Source: Halomonas alkalisoli
Lineage (GTDB): Bacteria; Pseudomonadota; Gammaproteobacteria; Pseudomonadales; Halomonadaceae
DNA: 64,000 nt
Assembly (NCBI RefSeq): GCF_021412585.1
Contig: NZ_JAKCMI010000026.1
Span: forward strand, 62,001 to 126,000
Direction: 5' to 3'
Position numbers and translations under genes: made by a program. This document shows positions 1 through 9,006 of this stretch, piece after piece (the first letter of the stretch is position 1; the number at the start of each line of letters is the position of its first letter). The notes beneath the pieces were generated by a model. That model saw only the letters and a list, made by a program, of their open reading frames with translations. It was not told the origin of the DNA and did not search any database.

Positions 1-189
1 ATTGTCGGGCTTGGCAGCGCCCTGGATATCGCCCTCATAGCCGAAGGGGTGGAAACCCGTGAAGAGGCCCTGTGGCTGGCGCGCAACGGCCTGATGCATC
101 AGCAGGGGTTCTACTATGCCCGCCCCAGCCTGGCGAGCCTCGTCAGCGGCCTGGAGCCCAGCCTTCACGCCTTGAGAGAGGCACTCTAG
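1..189 (+). CDS. C-terminal end of an EAL-domain protein (partial)
   Basis: The window opens inside an open frame that ends with TAG at 187-189. The 62 visible residues contain the end of an EAL cyclic-di-GMP phosphodiesterase domain: the AEGVET motif, then an xxGLMHQQGFYYARP segment typical of the last beta strand and helix. Catalytic residues lie upstream of the window, so activity cannot be judged. The next gene on the same strand also has an EAL-like part, and many c-di-GMP proteins occur in the following 35 kb. Confidence 0.85.
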   Translation: MVGLGSALDIALIAEGVETREEALWLARNGLMHQQGFYYARPSLASLVSGLEPSLHALREAL

Positions 190-285
190 CGGGGCGCCAG
201 GAACCTTGATCGGTCGAATAGGCGCAGAACATCGAATCATGACGACATCCTGAGTGCCGTGTCGCTCAGCAGGGAGCCCAGCAGC

Positions 286-1488
286 ATGCCAGAGCAAGCG
301 AATTTCGATCCTTGCACCATTGCCCTTCATCCGATTCACGATGCGAAACACGCCCATGTGGCGGACCGCCTGGTGTATCGCCAAAGCGGCGTGTCCGAGT
401 CCGACGACACCCTGGCCGCCACCGCCAGGGCCCTGGCCAGCGCGGTCTACGAACTCGGGGATGCGGGCTTGCTCGGCGAGCGTACGCTCTTCGTCGACCT
501 GCCAATGGTGTGGCTCGACCGCCCCGAACTGCTCCCCACCCCGGCCCCTCGACTGGCCATCGGCATTGCCGATATGCCGGACGTCGACGACAGGCTACTC
601 GCCCGGCTGGATGACCTGCGGGAACGGGGCTATCGCATCATCCTTCCCGCCAGCCTCATCATGCAGCATCTCGAGGCGATGCTACCCAGAACCGACATCA
701 TTCTGGTCAAGACACCCACTGAGCTCGATGCCGATATCCTCGAACGACTCCCCGCCCGGAACATCAAGCTGCTGGTGGAGAATATCGAGGATCGCGAAGA
801 GCTCGAGCGCTATCGCGAGATCGGCTGTGCCTACTACAACGGGCACTACCTGGCGCGCCCCAACTTCATCGCCTCCCCGCCGCGGGGGCGACACGGCAAC
901 CGCGCCGCCCAGATCCGGCTGATTCGCACCCTGTACGAGGACGACAGTGATATCCATCGTCTTCAGGAACTCGTGGTGCAGATTCCTCACCTTCACGTGG
1001 CCGTGCTGAGGCGTGCCAACTCGACCTATTACAACCGTGGCGGAAAGGAGATCGACCTACAACGGGCGATGCAGGTGCTCGGCCTTATCGAACTGAGACG
1101 CCTCATCCTCACCCTGACCCTCGCCAGCCTCCAGCCGTCGTCCAGGATCATCCTGCGCATGGCGCTCATTCGCGCCTTCATGTGTCGCAACCTGTCGGCC
1201 CCCTTCGCCACCCTCGATCCCGAAGATGCCTTCACCACCGGGCTCTTCTCGATGATGGATGCCCTGCTCGAGGAAGACCGCGACACCCTGCTCGCGCAGC
1301 TACCGCTCAACCCGCTCATCATTCGCGCCGTGAAGGACCGGGCGGGCCCCCTCGGGGCAGTGCTCAGGCTCTGCGAGAATCACGAGCGCCAGGTCGAGGA
1401 AGCCAACGACGATATACCGGCGGATCAGCTGCATAGCTGCTATATGGCTGCCCTGGCCAGTGCCCGCTCCCTGATGACCAATCTTTGA
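286..1488 (+). CDS. EAL-like/HDOD two-domain signalling protein (YuxH type)
   Basis: A 400-residue protein. The first half (about 15-190) has the fold pattern of a degenerate EAL domain (LFVDLP, IILVKTP, LLVENIED, YYNGHYLARP) without the ExL and DDFGTG catalytic motifs, so phosphodiesterase activity is unlikely. The second half (about 195-390) is an HDOD domain, a non-catalytic relative of HD phosphohydrolases found in signalling proteins. I chose ATG at 286 because AGGGAG lies 9 bases upstream; a GTG at 259 would add nine residues without a better ribosome site. It converges with fliA, leaving 31 bases between them. The family is linked to c-di-GMP and motility control, but the ligand is not known. 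Confidence 0.85.
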   Translation: MPEQANFDPCTIALHPIHDAKHAHVADRLVYRQSGVSESDDTLAATARALASAVYELGDAGLLGERTLFVDLPMVWLDRPELLPTPAPRLAIGIADMPDVDDRLLARLDDLRERGYRIILPASLIMQHLEAMLPRTDIILVKTPTELDADILERLPARNIKLLVENIEDREELERYREIGCAYYNGHYLARPNFIASPPRGRHGNRAAQIRLIRTLYEDDSDIHRLQELVVQIPHLHVAVLRRANSTYYNRGGKEIDLQRAMQVLGLIELRRLILTLTLASLQPSSRIILRMALIRAFMCRNLSAPFATLDPEDAFTTGLFSMMDALLEEDRDTLLAQLPLNPLIIRAVKDRAGPLGAVLRLCENHERQVEEANDDIPADQLHSCYMAALASARSLMTNL

Positions 1489-1519
1489 AGCGCCCTTTTA
1501 AAGAGCCCGCCCTGGCCGG

Positions 1520-2236
1520 CTAGTCCTCCTGCTCGTCCTGATCGGCCAGCCGGCTGCGAAGCCGGCTGACCGCCTGGCTGTGGAGCTGACACACCCGCGA
1601 CTCGGTCACGCCCATGACGGCACCGATCTCCTTGAGGTTCAGCTCTTCCTGGTAGTAGAGCGCCATCAACAGCTTTTCCCGCTCAGGCAATGCCTCGATC
1701 CCCTCCACCAGCTGCTGCCGCTTCTCCTGGTCGATCAGCTGCTTGTAGGGTGTATTCGCGGTGACGTCCACGACCCCCGGTTCTACGCCCTCGGCCAGCA
1801 ACGCCTCGAACGGCAGCAAATGGCCGCTATTGGTGTCGTTCAGCAGCTGGCGATAGGTGGGTAGGTCCATGTCCAACTCAGCGGCTATCTCCGTCTCCTC
1901 GGCGGGCCGGCCAAGATGCTGTTCCAGCCGGCGGACGGCCTCGTCGACAGCCCGGGCGTTACGCCGCACGCTGCGCGGCAGCCAGTCACGGCTACGCAAC
2001 TCATCGAGCATCGCCCCACGAATGCGCTGGCTGGCAAAGGTGGCAAAACTCGCGCCCTGGGAGGAGTCGAAACGCCCCATGGCCTCGAGAAGCCCGACCG
2101 TACCGGCCTGAATCAGGTCATCCAGCTCGATGCTCGCCGGAAGACGCACCTGCAGGGAGAGCGCCTGACGTCTCACCAGCGGAAAATATTCCGCCAGCAT
2201 GTCCCCCTGGTCGATCTTGCCTCGTGCTGTGTACAT
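1520..2236 (-). CDS. fliA: RNA polymerase sigma-28 factor FliA
   Basis: A flagellar sigma factor of 238 residues that directs polymerase to late flagellar and chemotaxis promoters. Region 2 (about 10-80: DDLIQAGTVGLLEAMGRFD, FATFASQRIRGAMLDELR), region 3 (LPRSVRRNAR onward) and a region 4 helix-turn-helix (LKEIGAVMGVTESRVCQLHS) are all present at the usual family length. The ATG giving MYTARGK was chosen; a longer frame adds eleven residues unlike FliA. It is the last gene of the flhBAF-flhE-fliA run, 29 bases after flhE. At least five matching sigma-28 promoters lie in this window (before cheB, a receptor gene, motA, fliS and the LOV/EAL gene), so its regulon is visible here. Confidence 0.97.
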   Translation of the reverse strand: MYTARGKIDQGDMLAEYFPLVRRQALSLQVRLPASIELDDLIQAGTVGLLEAMGRFDSSQGASFATFASQRIRGAMLDELRSRDWLPRSVRRNARAVDEAVRRLEQHLGRPAEETEIAAELDMDLPTYRQLLNDTNSGHLLPFEALLAEGVEPGVVDVTANTPYKQLIDQEKRQQLVEGIEALPEREKLLMALYYQEELNLKEIGAVMGVTESRVCQLHSQAVSRLRSRLADQDEQED

Positions 2237-2265
2237 ACTCTTGCTCTCGTGGCTGCCAGCCCAAT

Positions 2266-2784
2266 TCAAAGGGTTCTGATTCGCTCAACGGGTCTCGCTT
2301 GTTTCAATGTCGTGTCACACTGCCCGGCGTCCCACCGACCATGATCATCCCGACGGGCCGAAAGCCGTGCCTGATCATGGTGGTTCACGATCACCTGAAG
2401 CCCCTGCAGTGTCATGGCACGCTGCCGGCTATCCTGCAGCGTAAACTGGAAATAGAGCGCAGTATCCGCCGGTATGCCGGCCAATGCCTCGGTATGCCCT
2501 CGCGGCCCCGCCAGCGCCACACAGCCCCCGGCGTGACAGAGCCGGGCATTCACCTCGCCTCCGGCAGGGGGCTGGAACTGCCAGCTCACACGCCCCATCA
2601 CCTGGTTTCGGGTGAGCTCGGCCGTGGGCGGCACCATGTTCGCCGACTGCACCGGGCGATCCGGCATGACCACCTGTACCGCAGGGGCACTGGCCACCCA
2701 GCTGCCCGATGCCTGTGCCAGGGTGGCCAGGAGAGTCCCTCCCAGACCCAGCATCATCCACGTCCACGATCGAATTTTGCTCAT
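2266..2784 (-). CDS. flhE: Flagellar protein FlhE
   Basis: A 172-residue exported protein. It has a signal peptide (basic start, hydrophobic core, AQA cleavage site near residue 25) and the FlhE body: the two-cysteine LCHAGGC segment, a beta-rich middle and a terminal QVIVNHHD. FlhE of enterics is periplasmic and is thought to limit proton leakage through the flagellar export gate. The enteric protein ends near the VIVN motif, so about 35 residues here are an extra polar tail of unknown role. The ATG overlaps the stop of the upstream FlhG-like gene (ATGA), so translation is probably coupled. In enterics flhE follows flhBA, whereas here it follows flhF and the short gene. Confidence 0.85.
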   Translation of the reverse strand: MSKIRSWTWMMLGLGGTLLATLAQASGSWVASAPAVQVVMPDRPVQSANMVPPTAELTRNQVMGRVSWQFQPPAGGEVNARLCHAGGCVALAGPRGHTEALAGIPADTALYFQFTLQDSRQRAMTLQGLQVIVNHHDQARLSARRDDHGRWDAGQCDTTLKQARPVERIRTL

Positions 2785-3380
2785 CGCGCCAACACCAGCA
2801 GCTCGATACCAAGATAACTCGCCGCGGCATGGCGCAGATTGCTCAGCAGCCCCTGTCGCCCCACCCCGGGCGGGTGGACCAGGAGCAACCGCTGGGGGCC
2901 CCCCCGTTCGGCGACCTGCTTCAGCACCCGATAGGCACGACGAAACGCCTCCGGGTCGGCATCCACCCACAGCGCCCAGCGTGCTTGCTCCTCGGCCAGT
3001 ACCGGCAGGTGCGGGCTACCGGCAGGCAGAGCCACCACACGCCAGGCGTCGGGATTACCGACCCACTGGCGGCCCTGGCCGGCCCAGAACGCGAAGAGTT
3101 CGCTCACTTTATCGGTATGGCGCGGGCCGGTGCCGGGAAGCCCCAGGACCATCAGCGTCGCCTCCGCTGCCGAATGCCGTGCCGGACGCGGCGCCACCTC
3201 CCGGCTGGCCGAGGAAGGCCCAGCCGGGTGGCCAGGGGCGGCAGGTTGAGCGGCGGTCGGCTGCGTCGTCCCTGCCATCGTCACCAGCATTTCGGCGACG
3301 TGGCCGGGGCACGCCTCCTGAGACTGTCTAGGCGTCGTGGTCGCCCACTTGCGTAGCCCGGCGGCCTGATCCATACCCAT
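2781..3380 (-). CDS. Short FlhG/MinD-like protein without a P-loop
   Basis: A 199-residue protein directly after flhF with no gap, where the MinD-family ATPase FlhG/FleN normally sits. The first ~75 residues are low-complexity (Pro, Ala, Gln rich). The rest (from LMVLGLPGTG) has a short alpha/beta pattern with WALWVDADPEAFRRAYRVLK and RLLLVHPP, resembling the second half of MinD-type proteins where the chain lines up DxxxxxxAYRLLK with a beta strand. No deviant Walker A (KGGxGKT) or DxD Walker A' is present. I infer a degenerate FlhG, but similarity is too weak to exclude an unrelated flagellar protein. The end overlaps flhE by ATGA. Confidence 0.55.
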   Translation of the reverse strand: MGMDQAAGLRKWATTTPRQSQEACPGHVAEMLVTMAGTTQPTAAQPAAPGHPAGPSSASREVAPRPARHSAAEATLMVLGLPGTGPRHTDKVSELFAFWAGQGRQWVGNPDAWRVVALPAGSPHLPVLAEEQARWALWVDADPEAFRRAYRVLKQVAERGGPQRLLLVHPPGVGRQGLLSNLRHAAASYLGIELLVLAR

Positions 3381-5582
3381 CTAGCCTGACTCCCTTTCAC
3401 CGAGACCCAGATGCCGAATGGCATCTCGTACCATGAACAGTTGCGCCAGCGACTCCAGCAGCGCCACGTCGCGGCGGCGCTGCCGGCCTCCAGCCAGGCC
3501 CAGCAGCTCGGCACGCAGGTCCATGGCCGCCTCGTCTTCGGCCAGGTCCAGATGCGCCGCAACCGTGGCCAGCCCGCTCGCCATCAGCAGGCGAACATCG
3601 GGCCGCACCTCGCCCAGTTCGGCGGGGGCCAGACGCTGCCAGGCTCGCCGGGTCAGCTGTGGCAGCGCGTCCCCCTGCAGTTGCGCCAGCAGCAGCGACT
3701 GCGGGTCACGCCCCAGCCGTGCCGGCGCCACCCAGTAGCGCTTGACCAGGACCCGGCCGCTTTCCGCATCTCGTACCTCGCCGAGCCAGGCTCGCACCGA
3801 AACCGTCTGGCTCACGCCTTTCCCCGCCTTGAGGCTCACCGCCACCGGCAGGCTCGAGAGGGTGATGCGCGCCGGCTGGCCACGGAAGCGACAGGCCACA
3901 TCCCCCAGCGGCTCGGCCAGTTCACCCAACGCCGACAGCGGCTGACGCTCGCCGGCATGCTCGACGCGCTGGCTGCCGCGTACCTGACTGCACCAGGTCA
4001 GCGCCTGCCCTTCCAGCCAGCCAGCGGCCTCGCCATCGGGCAGGCCGTTGAAGAGATGCACGCTGACCGCCAGGCGTTGCAGCGCATCTTCCAGCCGCGC
4101 CTGCTGCCCCGCTACCTGGCGGTGCTGAAGCAGCGGCAGTGCCAGCCAGGCGCCGTCCGGGTCGATGGCGACATCCGGCATCGACCAGCGCTCGCCCTTG
4201 ACGCGCCGACGCTCGCTCCACAGCATGCCCAGCGCCTGCTCGCCTGCGGGGTAGTCTGCCAGCAATGCTTCCAGCCGCCGCTGCTGGACGGCTTCCGGCA
4301 GGCCCAGCAGGTCCCACACCGCCTCCAGCCGCTGGAACCCGGCCAGCCGCTGTCGCAAGGCCAGCAGCGTGCCGGAGAGCCGGCGCCCCTGCCCCAGCAG
4401 GCTGGGGGAGCGCGTGGGCGCTTCCGCTGCTCCCTGGCGAGCCGTCGATCCTGCCACGGCAACGCGGGACTCCAGCGCGCGATCGATCAGGGCCGGCACG
4501 TCGGCCACGGACATGTCCTCAGGCACGCGCTGCCCATGGGAGACGAACAGCAGGCGCAGGCCGTGACGCATGACGATATCCAGTACCGGTGCCAGGCGTC
4601 CGGCTTCATCCTGCTTGGTAATGATGCAGTCGTTGAGTTCGGCGCCCGCCGCCTGGGCCGCCTGGCGATAGCGGACCACGACCTCTTCCAAGGTCTCCGG
4701 CTGACTGGCGGCATTGAGCAGCAGCACCAGTCTCACCGGGGCATCGCCGCCGCGCAGATGCGCCACCTGCTCGATGACACGATGGTCTCGCTGGCTCATG
4801 CCCACCGTATCGATGATCACCCAGGACTTGCCGCGCATGCGCTCGAGCAGGTCGGAGACCGGCTGGTCGGCATTGAGCGCATACATGGGGACATCGAGCA
4901 GGCGCGAATAGATACGCAGCTGCTCATGGGCACCGATACGAAAGCTGTCGGTGGTCACCAGGGCGACCGGGCGAGTACTGTGGCGCATCACGTAGCGCGC
5001 GGCCAGCTTGGCCGTGGTGGTGGTCTTGCCGATTCCCGTTGGTCCGATCAGGGCCACGATGCCGGTGCGATCCAGGAAGGCACCCTCGTCATCGAGCCCC
5101 TTCAGGCGCTTCACCAGCTGGCGGTGCAGCCAGCTCATGGCCCGATCACCCAGATCATGGCCAGCCAGCTCTTCCGGCAGTGCCGAAACCACTTCCTCGG
5201 CCAACGTCTGCCGGAACCCGGCTTCCAATAGTATCTGCAGCAGCCGTTCGCGCAGGCCACCAACCGCTTCCGGCGGGGCCTGCTCGCGGGACAGCAGCGC
5301 CCGCATATCGCGCATCTCATCGAGCAGCCTTGCACTCATGGCCTCGAAGGCACTCGAAGCATCCTGCCCCACAGCAGGGGGCGGCGGCACGGGGGCCTTC
5401 GCCGGCACTCGGCTCTCCGGGGCGTCGCTGCCGTCGGGTGTCGCCGACTCGGCCATGGCCAGAATCTCGACGCCATCGTCGACCCGCCGGTTGGCCAGGA
5501 TGAGCGCCTCGTCGCCCAGCGCCTCGCGCACCTGACGCATGGCATCCCGGCTGTTGACGCCTGTAAATCGCTTGACACTCAT
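3381..5582 (-). CDS. flhF: Flagellar SRP-like GTPase FlhF with a long C-terminal extension
   Basis: FlhF helps set where flagella are built. An N-terminal basic/B domain (MSVKRF, about 1-100) leads to an NG GTPase domain with P-loop GPTGIGKTT at 180-188, DSFRIGAHEQL near 212, DTVGMSQRD at 258-266 and TKQDEAG near 332. The GTPase ends near residue 385. Typical FlhF proteins stop at roughly 400-500 residues; this one runs to 733. The extra ~340 residues have no motif I recognise: predicted helices rich in Ala, Leu, Arg and Gln around a more beta-like part (residues about 470-620). Codon use matches the neighbours and the frame is continuous, so the extension looks genuine. It starts 3 bases after flhA ends. 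Confidence 0.93.
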   Translation of the reverse strand: MSVKRFTGVNSRDAMRQVREALGDEALILANRRVDDGVEILAMAESATPDGSDAPESRVPAKAPVPPPPAVGQDASSAFEAMSARLLDEMRDMRALLSREQAPPEAVGGLRERLLQILLEAGFRQTLAEEVVSALPEELAGHDLGDRAMSWLHRQLVKRLKGLDDEGAFLDRTGIVALIGPTGIGKTTTTAKLAARYVMRHSTRPVALVTTDSFRIGAHEQLRIYSRLLDVPMYALNADQPVSDLLERMRGKSWVIIDTVGMSQRDHRVIEQVAHLRGGDAPVRLVLLLNAASQPETLEEVVVRYRQAAQAAGAELNDCIITKQDEAGRLAPVLDIVMRHGLRLLFVSHGQRVPEDMSVADVPALIDRALESRVAVAGSTARQGAAEAPTRSPSLLGQGRRLSGTLLALRQRLAGFQRLEAVWDLLGLPEAVQQRRLEALLADYPAGEQALGMLWSERRRVKGERWSMPDVAIDPDGAWLALPLLQHRQVAGQQARLEDALQRLAVSVHLFNGLPDGEAAGWLEGQALTWCSQVRGSQRVEHAGERQPLSALGELAEPLGDVACRFRGQPARITLSSLPVAVSLKAGKGVSQTVSVRAWLGEVRDAESGRVLVKRYWVAPARLGRDPQSLLLAQLQGDALPQLTRRAWQRLAPAELGEVRPDVRLLMASGLATVAAHLDLAEDEAAMDLRAELLGLAGGRQRRRDVALLESLAQLFMVRDAIRHLGLGERESG

Positions 5583-5585
5583 CGC

Positions 5586-7667
5586 TTATCGACCTCCCAC
5601 CAGCGTCGTGACGCGCAGTGTCCTATCATCGGGAATCTCCGCCTGTGACATGACCACGAGATGACGCAGCCGGCGACGCAGGAAGCGGGAGAGCAGCGGG
5701 CGCAGGCTGTGCTGCACCACCATGACGGGCGGCTCTCCGCTGGCTTCATGGCGGGTCAATGCCTGCTCCGCCTGGCTCATCAGCGTCTCCGCCAGCCCCG
5801 GCTCCAGGGCGCCGTTGCCGTTCATCGCCTGCATCAATACCTGCTCCAGCTGTGCCTCCAGGCCAATGACGTTGAGCGTGTCCTGGCCGGGGAACCACTG
5901 CTGGGTAATCGACCGTCCCAGGGCGATGCGCACCAGGGCGGTCAGTTCATTGGCATCCTGCTGCTGGGGCGCGTACTCGGCCAGCGTATCCAGGATGGTG
6001 CGCATGTCGCGAATCGAAACGTCCTCTTCCAGCAGGTTCTGCAGGATGCGCTGCAGTGTGGTCAGATTGATCGCCTTGGGCACCACCTCCTCGACCAGGG
6101 ACTTCTGCTCGTCCCCCAGCTTGTCGAGGAGCTTCTGGACTTCCTGACGCCCCAGCATCTCGGCAGCATGACGATGAAGAACATGGTTGAGGTGCGTCGC
6201 CACCACGGTGCCGGCATCGACGACCGTATACCCATAGACCTGGGCATGCTCGCGCTGGCCGGAATCGATCCACACCGCGGGCAGGCCGAAAGCCGGATCC
6301 TGGGTGGGAGTGCCTTGCAGCTGGCCCGTCACCTGGCCGGGATCGATGGCCAGCCACTGCCCCGGGAAGGCCTCGGCACGGCCGATCTCGGCACCCTTGA
6401 GAGTAATGACGTAGGTATTGGCACCCAGCTCAAGATTGTCGCGGATATGCACCACCGCCGGAAGAAAGCCCACCTCCTGCGCAAATTTCTTGCGCACACT
6501 CTTGATGCGGCCCAGCAATTCCCCCGCCTGGCGTTGATCGACCAGCGGGATCAGCCGGTGCCCCACCTCGAGCCCCAGGGTATCGACCAGCTGGACATCG
6601 TCCCAACTCGCCTCGGGGGCCTCGGGTGGTGGTGGCGGCTCGGCGCTGATCTCCTGCTCGACCAGGCGCTGCTCCGCCTGACGGGTCAGCATCCAGGCCA
6701 GGCCAGCCAGCAGGCCGGTAAAGATCAGGAACACCATGTTGGGCATGCCCGGGACCATGCCCAGCAGGCCCATGACCACCGCGGCCAGAATCAGCACCTG
6801 GGGATTGACGAACAGCTGGCTGATCATCTGCTGGCCAACGTCCTCCTCGGTGTTGACCCGGGAGACGGTGACGCCTGCGGCGGTGGAGATCACCAGCGCC
6901 GGAATCTGTGCCACCAGGCCGTCGCCGATGGTCATCAGCGTATAGGTCCTGGCCGCATCGCCGAAGCCCATGCCGTGCTGAAGCATGCCGATCAGCAGCC
7001 CGCCGATGATATTGACCACCATGATCACCAGGCCGGCCATGGCATCGCCGCGCACGAACTTGCTGGCGCCGTCCATGGAACCGTAGAAGTCCGCCTCCTG
7101 GGCCACCTCGCCGCGCCGCTTGCGGGCGTCCTCCTCGCCGATCAGCCCCGCATTGAGGTCGGCGTCGATGGCCATCTGCTTGCCCGGCATCGCGTCGAGC
7201 ATGAAGCGGGCACCCACCTCGGCAATCCGCCCGGCGCCCTTGGTGATGACCATGAAGTTGATGATCACGAGAATCAGGAAGACCACCAGGCCGACGGCGA
7301 AGTTGCCCCCCACCAGGAAGGTGCCGAAGGCCTCGATCACCTTGCCGGCCGAATCACCGCCCTGGTGGCCCTCCATCAGGATAACGCGGGTGGAAGCCAC
7401 GTTGAGCGACAGGCGCAGCAGGGTGGTGAACAGCAGCACCGCCGGAAAGGCGGCGAAATCCAGCGGCTTCTGGGTGAACATGCTGACCAGCAGGACCATG
7501 ATCGCCAGCGCAATGTTGAAGGTGAACAGCATGTCCAGCGCAAAGGGCGGCAGCGGCAGGATCATCATGGCCAGGATCATGAGGATCAGGATCGGGCCTG
7601 CCAGCAGCTTCATGCGCACGTCGCCCATCCAGTCGCGACGACCGATGAAGTGACTAAGGGACTTCAT
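5586..7667 (-). CDS. flhA: Flagellar export gate protein FlhA
   Basis: A 693-residue inner-membrane component of the flagellar type III export gate. The first ~320 residues hold eight hydrophobic segments, including the strongly conserved stretch with LLRLSLNVASTRVIL and FAVGLVVFLILVIINF. A long cytoplasmic FHIPEP part follows, with MDGASKFVRGDA and NVIGG near 205-225. The C-terminal domain, which docks chaperone-substrate complexes, runs from about 360 to the end. Length and motifs are normal for FlhA. Its ATG overlaps the stop of flhB by four bases, so both are probably translated together. Confidence 0.97.
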   Translation of the reverse strand: MKSLSHFIGRRDWMGDVRMKLLAGPILILMILAMMILPLPPFALDMLFTFNIALAIMVLLVSMFTQKPLDFAAFPAVLLFTTLLRLSLNVASTRVILMEGHQGGDSAGKVIEAFGTFLVGGNFAVGLVVFLILVIINFMVITKGAGRIAEVGARFMLDAMPGKQMAIDADLNAGLIGEEDARKRRGEVAQEADFYGSMDGASKFVRGDAMAGLVIMVVNIIGGLLIGMLQHGMGFGDAARTYTLMTIGDGLVAQIPALVISTAAGVTVSRVNTEEDVGQQMISQLFVNPQVLILAAVVMGLLGMVPGMPNMVFLIFTGLLAGLAWMLTRQAEQRLVEQEISAEPPPPPEAPEASWDDVQLVDTLGLEVGHRLIPLVDQRQAGELLGRIKSVRKKFAQEVGFLPAVVHIRDNLELGANTYVITLKGAEIGRAEAFPGQWLAIDPGQVTGQLQGTPTQDPAFGLPAVWIDSGQREHAQVYGYTVVDAGTVVATHLNHVLHRHAAEMLGRQEVQKLLDKLGDEQKSLVEEVVPKAINLTTLQRILQNLLEEDVSIRDMRTILDTLAEYAPQQQDANELTALVRIALGRSITQQWFPGQDTLNVIGLEAQLEQVLMQAMNGNGALEPGLAETLMSQAEQALTRHEASGEPPVMVVQHSLRPLLSRFLRRRLRHLVVMSQAEIPDDRTLRVTTLVGGR

Positions 7668-8860
7668 TGGCGTCCCCCGGTGGGTTCATTGCCCTGTGGC
7701 GCATCTCGATCAGCCTCGTCATTGTCACCGGGCACGGCCAGCGCAGGCGGTATGGGTAGATCCTCGGGCGTTGGCGGCACGTCTCCTCCCTCATGTGACA
7801 CATGCTTGAGACGGAAGGCCCAGGCCAGCACCTCCGCCACAGCGGTATACAGATCCAGCGGGATCTCCCTGTCGAGATCCACGTGATGGTACAGGGCGCG
7901 CGCCAGCGGCGGAGCCTCGAGCAGCGGCACGCCGGCCTCCTGCCCGACTTCGCGAATGCGTGCTGCCACCATGTCGGCCCCCTTGGCCACGACGCGCGGT
8001 GCCCCCATCTGCTTCTCGTCATACTGCAGCGCCACGGCATAGTGGGTCGGGTTGGTGATGATGACGTCCGCCTCGGGCACCTTGCTCATCATTCGACCAC
8101 GTGCCATCGCCTGCTGCTGGGAGCGGATGCGCGCCTTGACGTGCGGATCGCCCTCGCTCTCCTTGTGTTCACGCTTGACCTCCTCCTTGGACATGCGCAG
8201 CTTCTTGGCATGGCTGTATAGCTGATAAGGCACGTCGATCAGGATGACCACCAGCAGCGTCAGCACCATCAGGCCGCAGGCCTGGGCTGCCATCATCAGG
8301 GCACGTGCCAGGGCCTGGGTCGTGGGCTGATCCAGCAGCGAGAGGTACTCCCCACGATTGAAGTAAAGGTACGCCATCCCCACCCCACCGATCAGCGTCG
8401 ACTTGGCAATCGCCTTGAACAGTTCGACCAGGGCCTGCACGCCGAACATTCGCTTCAAGCCCTTGAACAGGTTCAGCTTCGACAGCTGGGGCTTGAGCGA
8501 CTTGGCCGATATCAGCCAGCCGCCCAGCAGTGCCGGTGCCACCAGGGCGATCAGGGCCAGCAGCAGAAACAGCGGCAGCATCGTCCATAGCGTTCGCTGC
8601 CCCAGGTTCAGCACGTTGACCAGCATGGGCCCCGTCTCGAAGGCCTGCTGCCGTTCGAAAAGAAAGGCCTGCTCCATCACCAGACCCAACTGGTCATAGA
8701 GCATGGCACCCATGGACCACATCCCCACGACGCCGCCCAGCAGCAGCATGAACGTGGTCAATTCGCGGGATCGGGCAACCTGCCCATCCTCGCGCGACTT
8801 CTCGAGTCGTCGTGGCGTGGCCTCTTCGGTCTTTTCCTGATCACTGCTCTGGTCGGCCAT
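7664..8860 (-). CDS. flhB: Flagellar export switch protein FlhB
   Basis: FlhB changes export specificity from rod/hook to filament proteins after self-cleavage. The 398-residue chain has the polar N-terminal KTEEATPRRLEKSREDGQVARS segment, four membrane segments between about 35 and 215, and the autocleavage motif NPTH with cleavage expected between Asn270 and Pro271. The tail after residue 355 is acidic and proline rich, as in other family members. A paralogue of only the post-cleavage domain is encoded at 24176-24451. A terminator lies between cheZ and this gene, so flhB-flhA-flhF probably has its own promoter in the 146-base gap; I could not place it with confidence. Confidence 0.97.
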   Translation of the reverse strand: MADQSSDQEKTEEATPRRLEKSREDGQVARSRELTTFMLLLGGVVGMWSMGAMLYDQLGLVMEQAFLFERQQAFETGPMLVNVLNLGQRTLWTMLPLFLLLALIALVAPALLGGWLISAKSLKPQLSKLNLFKGLKRMFGVQALVELFKAIAKSTLIGGVGMAYLYFNRGEYLSLLDQPTTQALARALMMAAQACGLMVLTLLVVILIDVPYQLYSHAKKLRMSKEEVKREHKESEGDPHVKARIRSQQQAMARGRMMSKVPEADVIITNPTHYAVALQYDEKQMGAPRVVAKGADMVAARIREVGQEAGVPLLEAPPLARALYHHVDLDREIPLDLYTAVAEVLAWAFRLKHVSHEGGDVPPTPEDLPIPPALAVPGDNDEADRDAPQGNEPTGGRQ

Positions 8861-8923
8861 GGCGTCCGGACATTCGTGTGCACGCTGGCCATTGTGGGGG
8901 CTTCAGGGGAGGGGTAATACGCC

Positions 8924-8969
8924 AAAAAGCGCCGATGATCGTGGCCTTATCGACCATGACCCTCGGCGC
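8924..8969 (-). terminator. Rho-independent terminator after cheZ
   Basis: Reading the minus strand, GCGCCGA pairs with TCGGCGC across an imperfectly paired inner region and is followed directly by TTTTT. It lies 38 bases beyond the cheZ stop and before flhB, so it separates the chemotaxis operon from the export operon. Confidence 0.7.
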
Positions 8970-9006
8970 AGAAGCGTTATCGGAAGATAATATGCGCGGG
9001 AGGAGG

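Noticed and set aside
3411..5231. Long plus-strand open frame opposite flhF
   Set aside because: High-GC codon bias leaves the opposite strand open. The protein is Gln/His/Arg rich with no motif, and flhF is certain. The same applies to long frames opposite flhA, the receptors, cheA and the LOV/EAL gene.
8861..9006. Sigma-28 promoter for flhB
   Set aside because: Sequences TCCGATAA and GTCGATAA occur, but neither has a TAAA-type -35 at 11 bases; one lies in the terminator.
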